A stretch of DNA of 64,000 nucleotides from an uncultured Prevotellaceae bacterium (GCA_947307015.1 CAMZHV010000001.1:76846-140845), one strand, 5' to 3'; numbered from the stretch's first letter, positions 18,334 to 28,540 are shown. The notes: generated from the letters alone by a model not told the origin. Numbers and translations: made by a program.

Positions 18334-19614
18334 ATGAAAAAGAACCTCGAAACGCTCTGCATCCACGGCGGCTGGAAACCCACCAAGGGCGAGCCGCAGC
18401 AGCTTCCCATCGTACAAAGTACCACTTTCCGCTACGAGACCAGCGAACAGATGGCTCGTCTCTTCGACCTCGAGGAAGAAGGCTATTTCTATACGCGTCT
18501 GGCTAACCCCACCAATGATGCCGTGGCCGCCAAGATCAATGCCCTCGAAGGAGGTGTCGGCTGTCTGCTGACATCATCGGGACAGGCAGCCAGCTTCTAT
18601 GCTGTCTTCAATATCTGTCAGGCTGGCGACCACTTCATTACCTCTAATAATATCTATGGTGGTACCTACAACCTCTTCGGTGTCACGATGAAGAAGCTCG
18701 GCATCGAGTGTACCTTTGTTGACCCCGACTGGGACGATGAACGCATCCACGCCGCCTTCCGTCCGAACACTAAATGTTTCTTTGGCGAGACCATCAGCAA
18801 CCCAGGTGGAAATGTCTTCGACATCGAGCGCTTCGCAAATATCGCCCATGCTCACGGTGTGCCCCTCATCGTGGACAACACCTTTGCCACGCCTATCAAC
18901 TGCCGTCCCTTCGAATGGGGCTGCGATATCGTCACACACTCTACGACGAAATATATGGACGGTCATGCCACGCAGGTCGGCGGTTCCATCATCGACAGCG
19001 GCAACTTCGACTGGGAGGCGCACGCAGACAAGTTCCCCGGTCTGACCACCCCTGACGAGAGCTACCACGGTCTCACCTACACCAAGGCTTTCGGCAAGAA
19101 AGCATACGTCACGAAGCTCGTCAGCCAGCTCATGCGTGACCTCGGCTCCATACCCTCGCCGCAGAACTGCTTCCTGCTGAACCTCGGACTGGAGACGCTG
19201 CACCTGCGTATGCCCCGCCACTGCGAGAACGCTCAGCGCGTGGCTGAGTGGTTAGAGAAGAATCCTCGCGTGGCGTGGGTCAACTATTGTGGCTTGCCCT
19301 CCAACAAGTATTACGCCTTGGCACAGAAGTACTTGCCAAACGGCTCCTGCGGTGTCATCGCCTTCGGCCTCAAGGGCACACGCGACGATGCTATCCGCTT
19401 CATGGACAACCTGGATTTCGTGAGCATCGTGACTCATGTGGCCGACGCCCGCACCTGTGTGCTCCATCCCGCCAGCCACACCCACCGCCAACTCTCCGAC
19501 GAGCAGTTGCTTGAAGCCGGCGTAGCTCCTGACCTCATCCGCCTCAGCGTGGGCCTCGAGAATGTCGATGACATCATTGCCGACCTACAGCAGGCGATGG
19601 AAAGACCCCTCTAA
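18334..19614 (+). CDS. metY: O-acetylhomoserine aminocarboxypropyltransferase/cysteine synthase
   Basis: TLCIHGGWKPTKGEPQQLPIVQSTTFRY, YTRLANPT, VDNTFATPINCRPFEWGCDIVTHSTTKYMDGH. Confidence 0.94.
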   Translation: MKKNLETLCIHGGWKPTKGEPQQLPIVQSTTFRYETSEQMARLFDLEEEGYFYTRLANPTNDAVAAKINALEGGVGCLLTSSGQAASFYAVFNICQAGDHFITSNNIYGGTYNLFGVTMKKLGIECTFVDPDWDDERIHAAFRPNTKCFFGETISNPGGNVFDIERFANIAHAHGVPLIVDNTFATPINCRPFEWGCDIVTHSTTKYMDGHATQVGGSIIDSGNFDWEAHADKFPGLTTPDESYHGLTYTKAFGKKAYVTKLVSQLMRDLGSIPSPQNCFLLNLGLETLHLRMPRHCENAQRVAEWLEKNPRVAWVNYCGLPSNKYYALAQKYLPNGSCGVIAFGLKGTRDDAIRFMDNLDFVSIVTHVADARTCVLHPASHTHRQLSDEQLLEAGVAPDLIRLSVGLENVDDIIADLQQAMERPL

Positions 19615-19615
19615 A

Positions 19616-19633
19616 TCTCCCCGTTAGGGGAGA
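19616..19633. repeat. Palindrome TCTCCCCGTTAGGGGAGA followed by an AT-rich tail
   Basis: Starts 2 nt after the metY stop; tail contains attatcaatatttcaat. Confidence 0.7.
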
Positions 19634-19689
19634 CTTGAGATGAGAACCCCAATTATCAATAATTCAATATTTTAATTATCAATATTTCA

Positions 19690-20862
19690 ATGTTCATCAC
19701 TCCTGACATCAAATACATCGGCGTCGACGACGCTGACCAGCACCTCTTCGAAAGCCAGTACCACACACCCGAAGGTATGTGCTACAACTCTTACGTGATT
19801 CTCGATGAGAAGGTTGCCATCATGGACACCAGCGATAGCCGCACACTCGACCAATGGTTTGATAACCTCGCTGCAGCTCTCGGCGACCGTCAGCCTGACT
19901 ACCTCATCGTTCACCACCTCGAACCCGACCATGCCAGCGGCATCGCCGAGGTCTGCGCCAAATATCCCAACCTGCAGATCGTCTGCTCAGCCAAAGCCAA
20001 GCAGATGATGCCACAGTATTGGCCCCACCCAACCTCCCCCAAGGGGGAGGAGCGTGTGATCGCCGTTAAAGAGGGTGACACGCTCTCGTTGGGTCGTCAC
20101 ACGTTGCATTTTATCATGGCTCCCATGGTACACTGGCCAGAGGTTATGGTGACCTACGACGATGTAGACCGTGTGCTCTTCTCAGCCGATGGATTCGGCA
20201 AATTTGGTGTCTACGATGCTGACGCGGACGACTGGGCTTGCGAGGCTCGTCGCTACTATTTCAACATCTGCGGAAAGTACGGCACACCTGTCTCTACGCT
20301 GCTGAAGAAAGCTGCCGCGTTGGATATTCAAAAGATATTGCCACTGCACGGCCCCGTGCTCGAGGGTGAAAAGATGGCTGAGGCTTTGCGCTTGTACACC
20401 ATCTGGAGTGCCTACGACGTGGAGACCGAAGGCGTGTTCGTGGCTCATGCCAGCATCCATGGCAATACCGCTGCTGCCGCTGAGCGCCTCGTGGAAATCC
20501 TGAAAGCCAAAGGTTGTCCGAAGGTCGCCGTCAGCGATCTCTGTCGCGACGACTTGGGCGAAGCCATCGAGGATGCTTTTCGCTATGGCAAGATGATCTG
20601 CATGGCCAGCAGCTACGATGCCGGTGTATTCCCTCCCATGTACGATTTCCTGCACCACCTCGACATCAAAGCCTACCAGCGTCGCCGTGTCGGCCTTGTT
20701 GAGAACGGTTCCTGGGCGCCCAGTGCTGCCAAAACGATGCGTCCAATGCTCGAAGGCATGAAGCAAGTCGAGGTTGTCGAGCCCGTCGTCACCCTTCGTG
20801 GTTGCATGAAGGACACCGACATCCCTCAGCTCGAAGCCCTTGCCGATGCAATCCTCGCATAA
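19690..20862 (+). CDS. FprA-family A-type flavoprotein (flavodiiron protein)
   Basis: IVHHLEPDHASGIAEV, MVHWPEVMVTYD, FGKFGVYDAD, HGPVL, ASIHGNTAAAAERL flavodoxin motif; contains in-frame palindrome-derived WPHPTSPKGEER. Confidence 0.92.
   Translation: MFITPDIKYIGVDDADQHLFESQYHTPEGMCYNSYVILDEKVAIMDTSDSRTLDQWFDNLAAALGDRQPDYLIVHHLEPDHASGIAEVCAKYPNLQIVCSAKAKQMMPQYWPHPTSPKGEERVIAVKEGDTLSLGRHTLHFIMAPMVHWPEVMVTYDDVDRVLFSADGFGKFGVYDADADDWACEARRYYFNICGKYGTPVSTLLKKAAALDIQKILPLHGPVLEGEKMAEALRLYTIWSAYDVETEGVFVAHASIHGNTAAAAERLVEILKAKGCPKVAVSDLCRDDLGEAIEDAFRYGKMICMASSYDAGVFPPMYDFLHHLDIKAYQRRRVGLVENGSWAPSAAKTMRPMLEGMKQVEVVEPVVTLRGCMKDTDIPQLEALADAILA
20022..20054. repeat. GC-rich palindromic element in frame inside the flavoprotein gene
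   Basis: gccccacccaacCTCCCCCAAGGGGGAGgagcg. Confidence 0.7.
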
Positions 20863-20884
20863 GTCATTGCGTTCTAACACCTAA

Positions 20885-20931
20885 ATTCACACGTCCACTT
20901 GCATAAAAAAACTGCGAGTGGACGTGTGAGT
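20885..20931. terminator. Bidirectional terminator-like inverted repeat between convergent fprA-like and prmC genes
   Basis: attcacacgtccacttgca-taaaaaaac-tgcgagtggacgtgtgag. Confidence 0.75.
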
Positions 20932-20947
20932 TTTAACGATGAGTTTT

Positions 20948-21838
20948 TTATAGGTGAGTATAGAGAAAACGCGGACGATCGAACTGGTCGTTGAGGATGC
21001 GAACGTCCTCATAACCAGCGTCGCAGAATAGGTGACGGGTGTCATCGGCGAGTGCCGTGTTGAGCTCCATGAGGATATGACCGTCAGAAGTGAGTACGCT
21101 GCGTCCGACGCAAGCGATGGCACGATAGAAGAGAAGCGGATCGTCGTCGGGGACAAAGAGCGCGAGCGAAGGTTCATGCTCGAGGACAGTAGGCGACATC
21201 GAGGCTGCTTCGGAGGTGCGGACGTAGGGAGGATTGGCGGTGATGAGGTGGAAGGGGGCTGTATCTGAGCAGGGAAAACACTTTGCACACTCATCTATAA
21301 ACACTGAGAGCGCTTTCGGGAAGGAGGGAGCGAGGATGTCTTGCTGAAAGAAGGCAATATTTTTTGCGCCGAGGGTGGAGGCGTTCTCGCGGGCGATGGC
21401 GAGCGCATTGGCACTGATGTCGACAGCGGTAACCAAAGCGTTGGGAACGGCGCAAGCAAGGGAGATAGCGATACAACCTGATCCCGTACAAAGATCTAAT
21501 ATTCTTGGGCTTGGATACTGCTTGACAAGGGGCAGGGCTAAGTCGACGAGCAGCTCTGTCTCGGGTCGCGGGATGAGGACGTCTGGGCTGACATGAAAGC
21601 GATGCCCATGGAAGTCTGCGAAGCCGAGGATGTGTTGCACAGGTTCGCCGGCAAGCAGTCGTGATGCAATTTTTTCGAAATCTTCGCGGTCACGTGAAGA
21701 TAATGTTGTATCTTTGCCGAGCAAAAGGTCAGTTTGGGAGAGACCGAAGCGTTCTTCCATGACCATACGGACGATGGCCCGAGCCTCGCCAGCGCCGTGT
21801 AACGGCGTCAACTGTTTGATGAGTTCGCTGTGATTCAC
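20948..21838 (-). CDS. prmC: Peptide chain release factor N5-glutamine methyltransferase
   Basis: VQHILGFADFHGHRFHVSPDVLIPRPETELLVDLAL, ILDLCTGSGCIAISLA, ITANPPYV; GTG start. Confidence 0.93.
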   Translation of the reverse strand: MNHSELIKQLTPLHGAGEARAIVRMVMEERFGLSQTDLLLGKDTTLSSRDREDFEKIASRLLAGEPVQHILGFADFHGHRFHVSPDVLIPRPETELLVDLALPLVKQYPSPRILDLCTGSGCIAISLACAVPNALVTAVDISANALAIARENASTLGAKNIAFFQQDILAPSFPKALSVFIDECAKCFPCSDTAPFHLITANPPYVRTSEAASMSPTVLEHEPSLALFVPDDDPLLFYRAIACVGRSVLTSDGHILMELNTALADDTRHLFCDAGYEDVRILNDQFDRPRFLYTHL

Positions 21839-21842
21839 GGCA

Positions 21843-21850
21843 CAAAGGTA
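21843..21850 (-). promoter_or_regulatory. Putative -7 box (TACCTTTG) for prmC, 4 nt from the start codon
   Basis: TACCTTTG-TGCC-GTG on the minus strand. Confidence 0.45.
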
Positions 21851-21924
21851 GTGAAAGTTTAAGGTTTAAAGATGAAGATTTAAGGTAAAATACATAAAGT
21901 TTAACGAATGTTTAAGTTTACAAT

Positions 21925-22818
21925 ATGACGGACGACGAGAGATATATGGCCCGATGCCTGCAGTTGGCGCGCCATGGCGAGCTGACGACGGCGCCTAATC
22001 CCATGGTCGGCGCGGTGATTGTCCATGATGGACGCATCCTCGGTGAGGGTTGGCACAGAAAGTATGGCGAGGCCCATGCTGAGGTGAACGCCGTGCGCTC
22101 GGTTTGCCCAAAGGATGAAGCCCTGCTGTGCGAAGCAACCATCTACGTAAGCTTGGAACCTTGTTCGCATTGGGGTAAAACACCTCCATGCGCAGAACTG
22201 TTGGTAGAGAAAGGCTTCCGTCGTGTTGTCGTGGGCACACTCGACCCCAATGCAAAGGTGGCAGGACGAGGTATCAAACGTTTGCGCGAGGCCGGTGCTG
22301 AAGTCGTTGTGGGTGTTTTGGAAGCGGAGTGCCGCTGGCTGAACCGTAAGTTCTTCATGCAACACGAGCATCATCGTCCATGGATCACACTCAAATGGGC
22401 AGAGAGTGCCGACGGATTCATCGACCGCCACCGTGAGAGCCGCGAGAAAGATGGCGAGGCGGTGAAGTTTTCGACACCTTGGACGCAGATGCTCGTTCAC
22501 CGTCTGCGTGCCACCCATGAGGCTATCCTCGTGGGACGGCGTACGTGGGAACTGGACGCGCCGAGTCTGACGACGCGCCTGTGGCCGGGGAAGAATCCGG
22601 AACGGGTGATTCTGTCTGGCAAAACAGCCCCAAAGTATGAGTCTTATCAATCCATCCTCGTTGAAGGTGGCGCCAAAACATTGCAATCTTTTATTGATGC
22701 AGACTTGTGGGACGAAGCATATATAGAGCGGTCTGACATCGTCTTAGGGGACGGCGTTAAGGCTCCTCAAATCCAAACAGACCCTAAAGGACGGCCTGTA
22801 CACGTTAATTTTGCCTAA
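21925..22818 (+). CDS. ribD: Riboflavin biosynthesis deaminase/reductase RibD (reductase part appears short)
   Basis: ARHGELTTAPNPMVGAVIV, GEAHAEVNAV, YVSLEPCSHWGKTPPC; ILVEGGAKTLQSFIDADLWDE. Confidence 0.92.
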   Translation: MTDDERYMARCLQLARHGELTTAPNPMVGAVIVHDGRILGEGWHRKYGEAHAEVNAVRSVCPKDEALLCEATIYVSLEPCSHWGKTPPCAELLVEKGFRRVVVGTLDPNAKVAGRGIKRLREAGAEVVVGVLEAECRWLNRKFFMQHEHHRPWITLKWAESADGFIDRHRESREKDGEAVKFSTPWTQMLVHRLRATHEAILVGRRTWELDAPSLTTRLWPGKNPERVILSGKTAPKYESYQSILVEGGAKTLQSFIDADLWDEAYIERSDIVLGDGVKAPQIQTDPKGRPVHVNFA

Positions 22819-22915
22819 TAACGAGTGCAAAAAGGCATTTTTAAGACACTTATATTTCTCTCGCGCGAAGATTTAATGTACTTTTGCAGTCGTTTTTAAC
22901 CCGAACGAGACAAAA

Positions 22916-24313
22916 ATGAAGAAAATCATATATGCGTTGGCGTTGCTCGTGGCCTTCGGCACGGCTCTGGTTTCATGTCATTCCGACGAAACCACAGAAT
23001 CAACGAGCTTTTGTTATATCACCTCCTTCACGCTGGGTGCGGTGAAACGAACGATGCACACGACGAGCACCCTGGGTGCCGACAGCACCTATACGACGAC
23101 AGTCAGTGCCTCAACACTGCGCATGGCCATCGACCATCGTAGTGGTACAATCACCAATGTCGATTTGCTGCCGAAGGGCTGTCAGTTGGATAAAGTTCCT
23201 GTCACAGTCACCGCCAATGGTACCGTTGTCCATGCCTGTGTCGCTGACACCAGCGCCTGGACGGTCTACTCATCGACGGACACACTCGATTTCACTCAGC
23301 CTGTCCTCTTCCGCGTGCTGGCCAACAACGGTTATGGCTATCACGACTACACGGTGAAGCTACAGGTGCGGGATAACAACGCCGACGATTATACGTGGCA
23401 GCGATTGGAAGACATCAGCGCGATGAGAGATATGACTGCTGCGCGTTTGGTGTCGCATACTGTGGAAAGATTATCCAACGGCCCATTCCCCGTGTTGCTG
23501 GCTTCAGATGCCAACGGACAGTGCTATGCTACCACGCCAGATTATAAAATACTCAAAGATCAATCTGCGACCCCATCAGCATCGTGGACTGCGACGCTAT
23601 CACTTTGTGAAGGTCTCGATGCGGACTGCGACGTGACCACAGCTGTGAGCTATGCCGACCGTTTCTGGATGACTTCGCTTTCGGGCAAGCTTTTTGTCGC
23701 CGACGACCCGAAGACATGGAGCAATGTGGAGACATCGCAGGCTGTGCGCCTCGTGACCGCCTCCTCGACGGCTCTCTACGCCGCCATCCTCACTGACGGC
23801 AGCTACACGATGGCCTCCTCCACTGATGGCCTCTCTTGGACACCAATGGCCATGGAAGGCAGCGGCTTCACAGCTCCACTCACCGGCTTGGCTTATACCC
23901 AGACCAACGGCAACCGTCGTGTGCTGGTTTTGGCCGATGCCTACGACGGTACCACCGATGCTCCGCTTTTCGCCTGGAGCCTGCTCGAGGGCAGCGGCGA
24001 AGCTTGGCTACCCTTCAACGAAGCGGATACAAAGTACGCCTTGCCGCGTTGGCAGCACCCGACACTATTATCCTACAACAACTGGCTCATGGCGCTGGGC
24101 GACAACGATCTCAGCGGCAAGCACAAAGCACTGTATGATATACTCATTAGCCATGATAACGGCCTCAACTGGAAAGATGACAGCTACCTGTCTGTGCCGT
24201 CTATCCTGATTGGAACCAAAGAACCCGTCACGGCGATGGCTTATGGGGAATACGTCTGGATCATCGCAGGTACACAGCAGTGGTTGCTGCGCTACAACAG
24301 CTACGGCGAATGA
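22916..24313 (+). CDS. DUF6242-type secreted lipoprotein with repeated beta-propeller-like C-terminus
   Basis: Lipobox LVSCHS; N-terminal domain SFCYITSFTLGAVKRTMHT; family from memory. Confidence 0.7.
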   Translation: MKKIIYALALLVAFGTALVSCHSDETTESTSFCYITSFTLGAVKRTMHTTSTLGADSTYTTTVSASTLRMAIDHRSGTITNVDLLPKGCQLDKVPVTVTANGTVVHACVADTSAWTVYSSTDTLDFTQPVLFRVLANNGYGYHDYTVKLQVRDNNADDYTWQRLEDISAMRDMTAARLVSHTVERLSNGPFPVLLASDANGQCYATTPDYKILKDQSATPSASWTATLSLCEGLDADCDVTTAVSYADRFWMTSLSGKLFVADDPKTWSNVETSQAVRLVTASSTALYAAILTDGSYTMASSTDGLSWTPMAMEGSGFTAPLTGLAYTQTNGNRRVLVLADAYDGTTDAPLFAWSLLEGSGEAWLPFNEADTKYALPRWQHPTLLSYNNWLMALGDNDLSGKHKALYDILISHDNGLNWKDDSYLSVPSILIGTKEPVTAMAYGEYVWIIAGTQQWLLRYNSYGE

Positions 24314-25038
24314 GAATACGCGCGCTCTTCACCACGATGCTGATCCTGCTCACGACTTTCATGACACGAGCACAAGACGGCGAACTGCTGGAGTACCAGC
24401 AGGAGATCGGCGGCGGTCTCGGCGTGAGTTGCTATTGGGGCGATGCAGGCGGCGGCCTGTTCAAGAACCCCGGTTTTTTTGGCACGGTGCTCTGGCGCCG
24501 TAACCTGAATCCCCGCATGACAGTGAAGACTAACATAGGCTTTGGACGTGTCAACGGCAACACCAAAGGAATCTTCATTCCCGAGGATCCGCTAAGCGAG
24601 ACTCCTGAAGGCGGTGTGGCAGTACAGCCAATCCATTTCGGCAGGACGCTCCTGGACGTGGGCGCACAGTTTGAGTTCAATTTCTTAGGTTATGGGATTG
24701 GTGCAGCCTACAAGCGCGTAAGCCGTTGGACGCCTTACTTGATGGGCGGCGTGGGTGCTACCATAGCATTCGGCAGTGGTGCGCCCGCAGCTGGAGGCAT
24801 GACGATTCCCCTCGGCTTCGGCTTCCGCTACAAATTGCTGCCGCGACTGAATATCGGTCTGGAGTGGAGCTTCAATTTCACTACCTGTGACCGCCTCGAC
24901 GACAGCGCCGGTGCTACACGCCTCTCCGATCCCTATGGTATCGAAAGTGGAATGTTCAAGAACAAGGACTGCTACACGAAAACTTTCGTTTTCCTCACCT
25001 ACGATATCTCTCCGAAATACAGGAAATGTAATAATTGA
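24310..25038 (+). CDS. DUF6089-type outer-membrane beta-barrel protein
   Basis: Signal peptide, [46 protein letters not shown] overlap with the upstream gene. Confidence 0.78.
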   Translation: MRIRALFTTMLILLTTFMTRAQDGELLEYQQEIGGGLGVSCYWGDAGGGLFKNPGFFGTVLWRRNLNPRMTVKTNIGFGRVNGNTKGIFIPEDPLSETPEGGVAVQPIHFGRTLLDVGAQFEFNFLGYGIGAAYKRVSRWTPYLMGGVGATIAFGSGAPAAGGMTIPLGFGFRYKLLPRLNIGLEWSFNFTTCDRLDDSAGATRLSDPYGIESGMFKNKDCYTKTFVFLTYDISPKYRKCNN

Positions 25039-25052
25039 AATATATAGCCACT

Positions 25053-25823
25053 ATGGTTGAACTTGATAAGAACCGGATTCCCAAGCATATTGCTATCATC
25101 ATGGATGGCAACGGACGCTGGGCAAAAGCCAAGGGACAGCCTCGCACGGCAGGTCACATCCAAGGCGTTGAGACCGTTCGCACCATCACTGAGGAGTGTA
25201 CCCGCTTGGGCGTGAAGTATTTGACGCTCTATACTTTTTCTACAGAGAATTGGAACCGCCCCATTGAGGAGGTCAAGGCGCTGATGGGTCTGCTCTTCGA
25301 CAATCTGGAGGACGGCATATTCATGAAAAACAATGTCCGTTTCCGCGTCATTGGAGATACCAGCCGCCTGCCCCAAGAGGTACGCGAAAAGATGGACGGG
25401 ATGATTCGTCGCACCTCCGTCAATGACAAGATGACGCTCGTGCTGGCACTGAGCTATTCCGCACGTTGGGAGATTGCCAATGCCTGCCGCCAGATCTATG
25501 TGGATATGCAGGCGCCCTGCAACAGCGGCAAATGCGAATGGGACATCGATGAGCAGATGGTGAACCGATATATGCAGACCAACTTCATGCCCGACCCAGA
25601 TTTGCTCATCCGTACGGGCGGCGAGCAACGCGTGAGCAATTTCCTGCTGTGGCAGATCGCTTATACCGAGCTCTACTTCTGCGACACCTTCTGGCCCGAC
25701 TTCGGCGTGGAAGCGCTTCACGAAGCCATTGCCGACTTCCAGGCTCGCGAACGCCGCTATGGCAAGACGAGCGAGCAAGTTCAGGTTCAGCCCCAACCCC
25801 TCTCCGAAGGGCGAGGAGAGTAA
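25053..25823 (+). CDS. uppS: Isoprenyl (undecaprenyl-diphosphate) synthase
   Basis: [57 protein letters not shown]. Confidence 0.95.
   Translation: MVELDKNRIPKHIAIIMDGNGRWAKAKGQPRTAGHIQGVETVRTITEECTRLGVKYLTLYTFSTENWNRPIEEVKALMGLLFDNLEDGIFMKNNVRFRVIGDTSRLPQEVREKMDGMIRRTSVNDKMTLVLALSYSARWEIANACRQIYVDMQAPCNSGKCEWDIDEQMVNRYMQTNFMPDPDLLIRTGGEQRVSNFLLWQIAYTELYFCDTFWPDFGVEALHEAIADFQARERRYGKTSEQVQVQPQPLSEGRGE
25791..25823. repeat. Palindromic element forming the last codons and stop region of uppS
   Basis: ccccaacccctctccgaagggcgaggagagtaa, encoding ...[10 protein letters not shown]. Confidence 0.6.
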
Positions 25824-25843
25824 CTACTTCTGATAATAGGAAT

Positions 25844-28513
25844 ATGTCCATGAATAGAATCCTTTCATATAGATTTCTAACGCTTCTGCTCCTATGGTAT
25901 ATACTTCCCTCCCCCTTTGGGAACGAATCGGGAGGCAGGCTTTTTGCACAGACGGAGCGCATCGTCGAACCTACCATCGACTATGCTCGCACACCTCAGA
26001 GATATTACATCGGCGGCATCAGCGTGGAAGGCGTAAAGAACTACGATGACTTCGTGCTCATCGGCCTCTCGGGGCTCTCCAAGGGACAGCGCATCTCGCT
26101 GCCGGGCGAGGAGATATCGATGGCTATACGCCGCTACTGGAGAAACGGACTCTTCAGCAATGTTGCCATACAGGCCGACAGCATCGTTGGCGACAGCGTC
26201 TACCTGAAGATTAAGCTCACCACACGACCACGCATCTCCAAGATCAACTATAATGGTGTGAAGAAGAGCGAGCGCGAGGATTTGGAGACGAAGCTGGGTC
26301 TGATCAAGGACATACAGCTCACGCCCAACAAGCTTGACCAAGCCCGCATCTGGGGTACGAAGTACTTCGAGGACAAAGGCTTCAAGAATGTGGAGATTAC
26401 TTTCACACAAAAGGACGATATCAGCGAGCCAGGCAGGGTGATTCTCGATGTCAATGTCGACAAGAAAGAGAAGGTGAAGGTCAACAGCATCACCGTCGAA
26501 GGCAACAAATCGCTGACGATGAAGCAAATCAAAGGCTCGCTCATCAAGAACGGTGCTTTCAAGAAGACCCATGAGAAGGGACTCATGAGCAGTTGGTTCC
26601 GCAGCAAGAAGTACATCGAGAAGAATTGGAAGGACGACAAGGAGCGCCTCATTGAGAAATACAATGAGCTGGGCTTCCGTGATGCCCGCATCGTCTGTGA
26701 CAGCGTCGTCGCTCACGATGAGAAGACCGTCGACATCTATATCCAAGTCGAAGAAGGACAGAAATATTATGTCCGCAATATTGAATGGGTCGGCAATACT
26801 CTCTACTCCACTGACGTCCTCAACGAACTGCTACGCATGAAGAAGGGCGATGTCTACAACCTCACCCATATCAAGAAACGCACCTCCACGGACGAAGATG
26901 CTATCGGCAACCTCTACTACGATAACGGTTATCTCTTCTACAACCTCGACGCCAAGGAAACCAATATTGTCGGGGATAGTGTAGACCTTGAGATGCGCAT
27001 CGAAGAGAACCAGCAGGCATACATCAATCGTGTCACCATCACTGGTAACGACCGTGTTTACGAGCACGTAGTTCGTCGCGAGCTGCGCAACAAGCCTGGC
27101 GACCTCTTCTCGAAGGAAGCCCTCGAGCGTTCCTACCGTGAGATAGCCTCCATGGGTCACTTCGACGAGAACATCGATTACGACTTGAAGCCCGATCCCG
27201 AAAATGGTACCGTAGACCTCAGTTGGGGCCTCAACTCCAAGAGTAACGACCAAGTGGAGTTCTCCCTCGGCTATGGACAGACAGGCGTCATCGGTAAGAT
27301 TGGTTTGAAGTTCAGCAACTTTGCCTTGGGCAACCTGTTCAAGAAAGGTGGTATGCGACGTGGCATCATCCCACAAGGTAATGGCGAGACGTTTAGCATC
27401 AACGGACAGACCAACGGCCGCTACTATCAGGCTTACAGCATTAACTACTTGAATCCGTGGTTCGGCGGCAAGCGACCCAACTCGTTACAGGTGTCAGCCT
27501 TCTTCTCCAAGCAGACCGATGTCAGTGACCGCTATTACAACTCGGCCTACTACAACTCCTACTATAATTACCTTTACGGTTACGGCTACGGGAACAGCTA
27601 TGGCAACTACTACGAGAACTTCTACGACCCCGACAAATACGTCAAGATCTGGGGTGCCTCCATTGGTTGGGGTAAGCGTCTCTCATGGCCTGATGACTAC
27701 TTCACGCTGTCTGCCGACCTCAGCTATACGCGCTACTCGCTGAAGGACTGGGAATACTTCATGATCTCCAATGGTACTTGCAACAGCATTAGCCTCAACC
27801 TGACGCTGGCGCGTAGCTCCACAGACAATCCCATCTATCCGCGTAGCGGCTCGGAGTTCATATTCTCCGCCAGCCTCACTCCGCCTTACTCCCTATGGGA
27901 CGGTCGCGACTACGCGAACTTAGGCACCAATTCCAGTTCCAGCACCTACATGAGCGAACTGCAGCAGAAGTACCAATTCATTGAATACCACAAGTGGAAG
28001 TTCAAGAGCCGCACATTCATTGCGCTGACTAACCACAAAAAATGTCCCGTGCTGATGACGCGTGTCGAGTTCGGTCTTCTGGGTCACTATAACAAGGACA
28101 AGAAATCACCCTTTGAGACCTTCTATGTGGGTGGTGATGGCATGAGCGGCTACAGCTACAATTACGCCACAGAGACCATCGGTCTGCGTGGTTATGACAA
28201 CGGATCTCTGACACCGCGCGGTTACACAGGTTACGCCTACGATCGCTTTACGCTGGAGCTGCGTTACCCGCTCATCCTCAGCAACTCTACCAATATCTAT
28301 GCTCTCGGTTTCGTCGAGGGAGGTAATGCCTGGAACGATATCAAAGAATTTAATCCTTTCGACATGAAGCGCTCTGCTGGCGTTGGTGTCCGCATCTTCC
28401 TGCCCATGGTGGGCTTGCTCGGTATCGACTGGGCTTACGGTTTCGACCAAGTCTTTGGCAGTAAGAGCTACGGCGGTAGCCAATTCCACTTCGTCCTCGG
28501 ACAAGAATTCTAA
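25844..28513 (+). CDS. bamA: Outer membrane protein assembly factor BamA
   Basis: POTRA-like repeats and C-terminal barrel ending ...GSQFHFVLGQEF; start placed at MSMNRILSYRFLTLLLL. Confidence 0.92.
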   Translation: MSMNRILSYRFLTLLLLWYILPSPFGNESGGRLFAQTERIVEPTIDYARTPQRYYIGGISVEGVKNYDDFVLIGLSGLSKGQRISLPGEEISMAIRRYWRNGLFSNVAIQADSIVGDSVYLKIKLTTRPRISKINYNGVKKSEREDLETKLGLIKDIQLTPNKLDQARIWGTKYFEDKGFKNVEITFTQKDDISEPGRVILDVNVDKKEKVKVNSITVEGNKSLTMKQIKGSLIKNGAFKKTHEKGLMSSWFRSKKYIEKNWKDDKERLIEKYNELGFRDARIVCDSVVAHDEKTVDIYIQVEEGQKYYVRNIEWVGNTLYSTDVLNELLRMKKGDVYNLTHIKKRTSTDEDAIGNLYYDNGYLFYNLDAKETNIVGDSVDLEMRIEENQQAYINRVTITGNDRVYEHVVRRELRNKPGDLFSKEALERSYREIASMGHFDENIDYDLKPDPENGTVDLSWGLNSKSNDQVEFSLGYGQTGVIGKIGLKFSNFALGNLFKKGGMRRGIIPQGNGETFSINGQTNGRYYQAYSINYLNPWFGGKRPNSLQVSAFFSKQTDVSDRYYNSAYYNSYYNYLYGYGYGNSYGNYYENFYDPDKYVKIWGASIGWGKRLSWPDDYFTLSADLSYTRYSLKDWEYFMISNGTCNSISLNLTLARSSTDNPIYPRSGSEFIFSASLTPPYSLWDGRDYANLGTNSSSSTYMSELQQKYQFIEYHKWKFKSRTFIALTNHKKCPVLMTRVEFGLLGHYNKDKKSPFETFYVGGDGMSGYSYNYATETIGLRGYDNGSLTPRGYTGYAYDRFTLELRYPLILSNSTNIYALGFVEGGNAWNDIKEFNPFDMKRSAGVGVRIFLPMVGLLGIDWAYGFDQVFGSKSYGGSQFHFVLGQEF
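25906..25936. repeat. Degenerate palindromic element inside the BamA signal peptide region
   Basis: tccctccccctttgggaacgaatcgggaggc, read as PSPFGNESGG. Confidence 0.5.
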
Positions 28514-28524
28514 AGCCCCCTATA

Positions 28525-28540
28525 GCCCCCCGCGGGGGGC
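28525..28540. repeat. Perfect 16-bp palindrome GCCCCCCGCGGGGGGC after bamA
   Basis: Followed by two direct copies of AAATATTGATAATTG (28561-28590). Confidence 0.75.
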
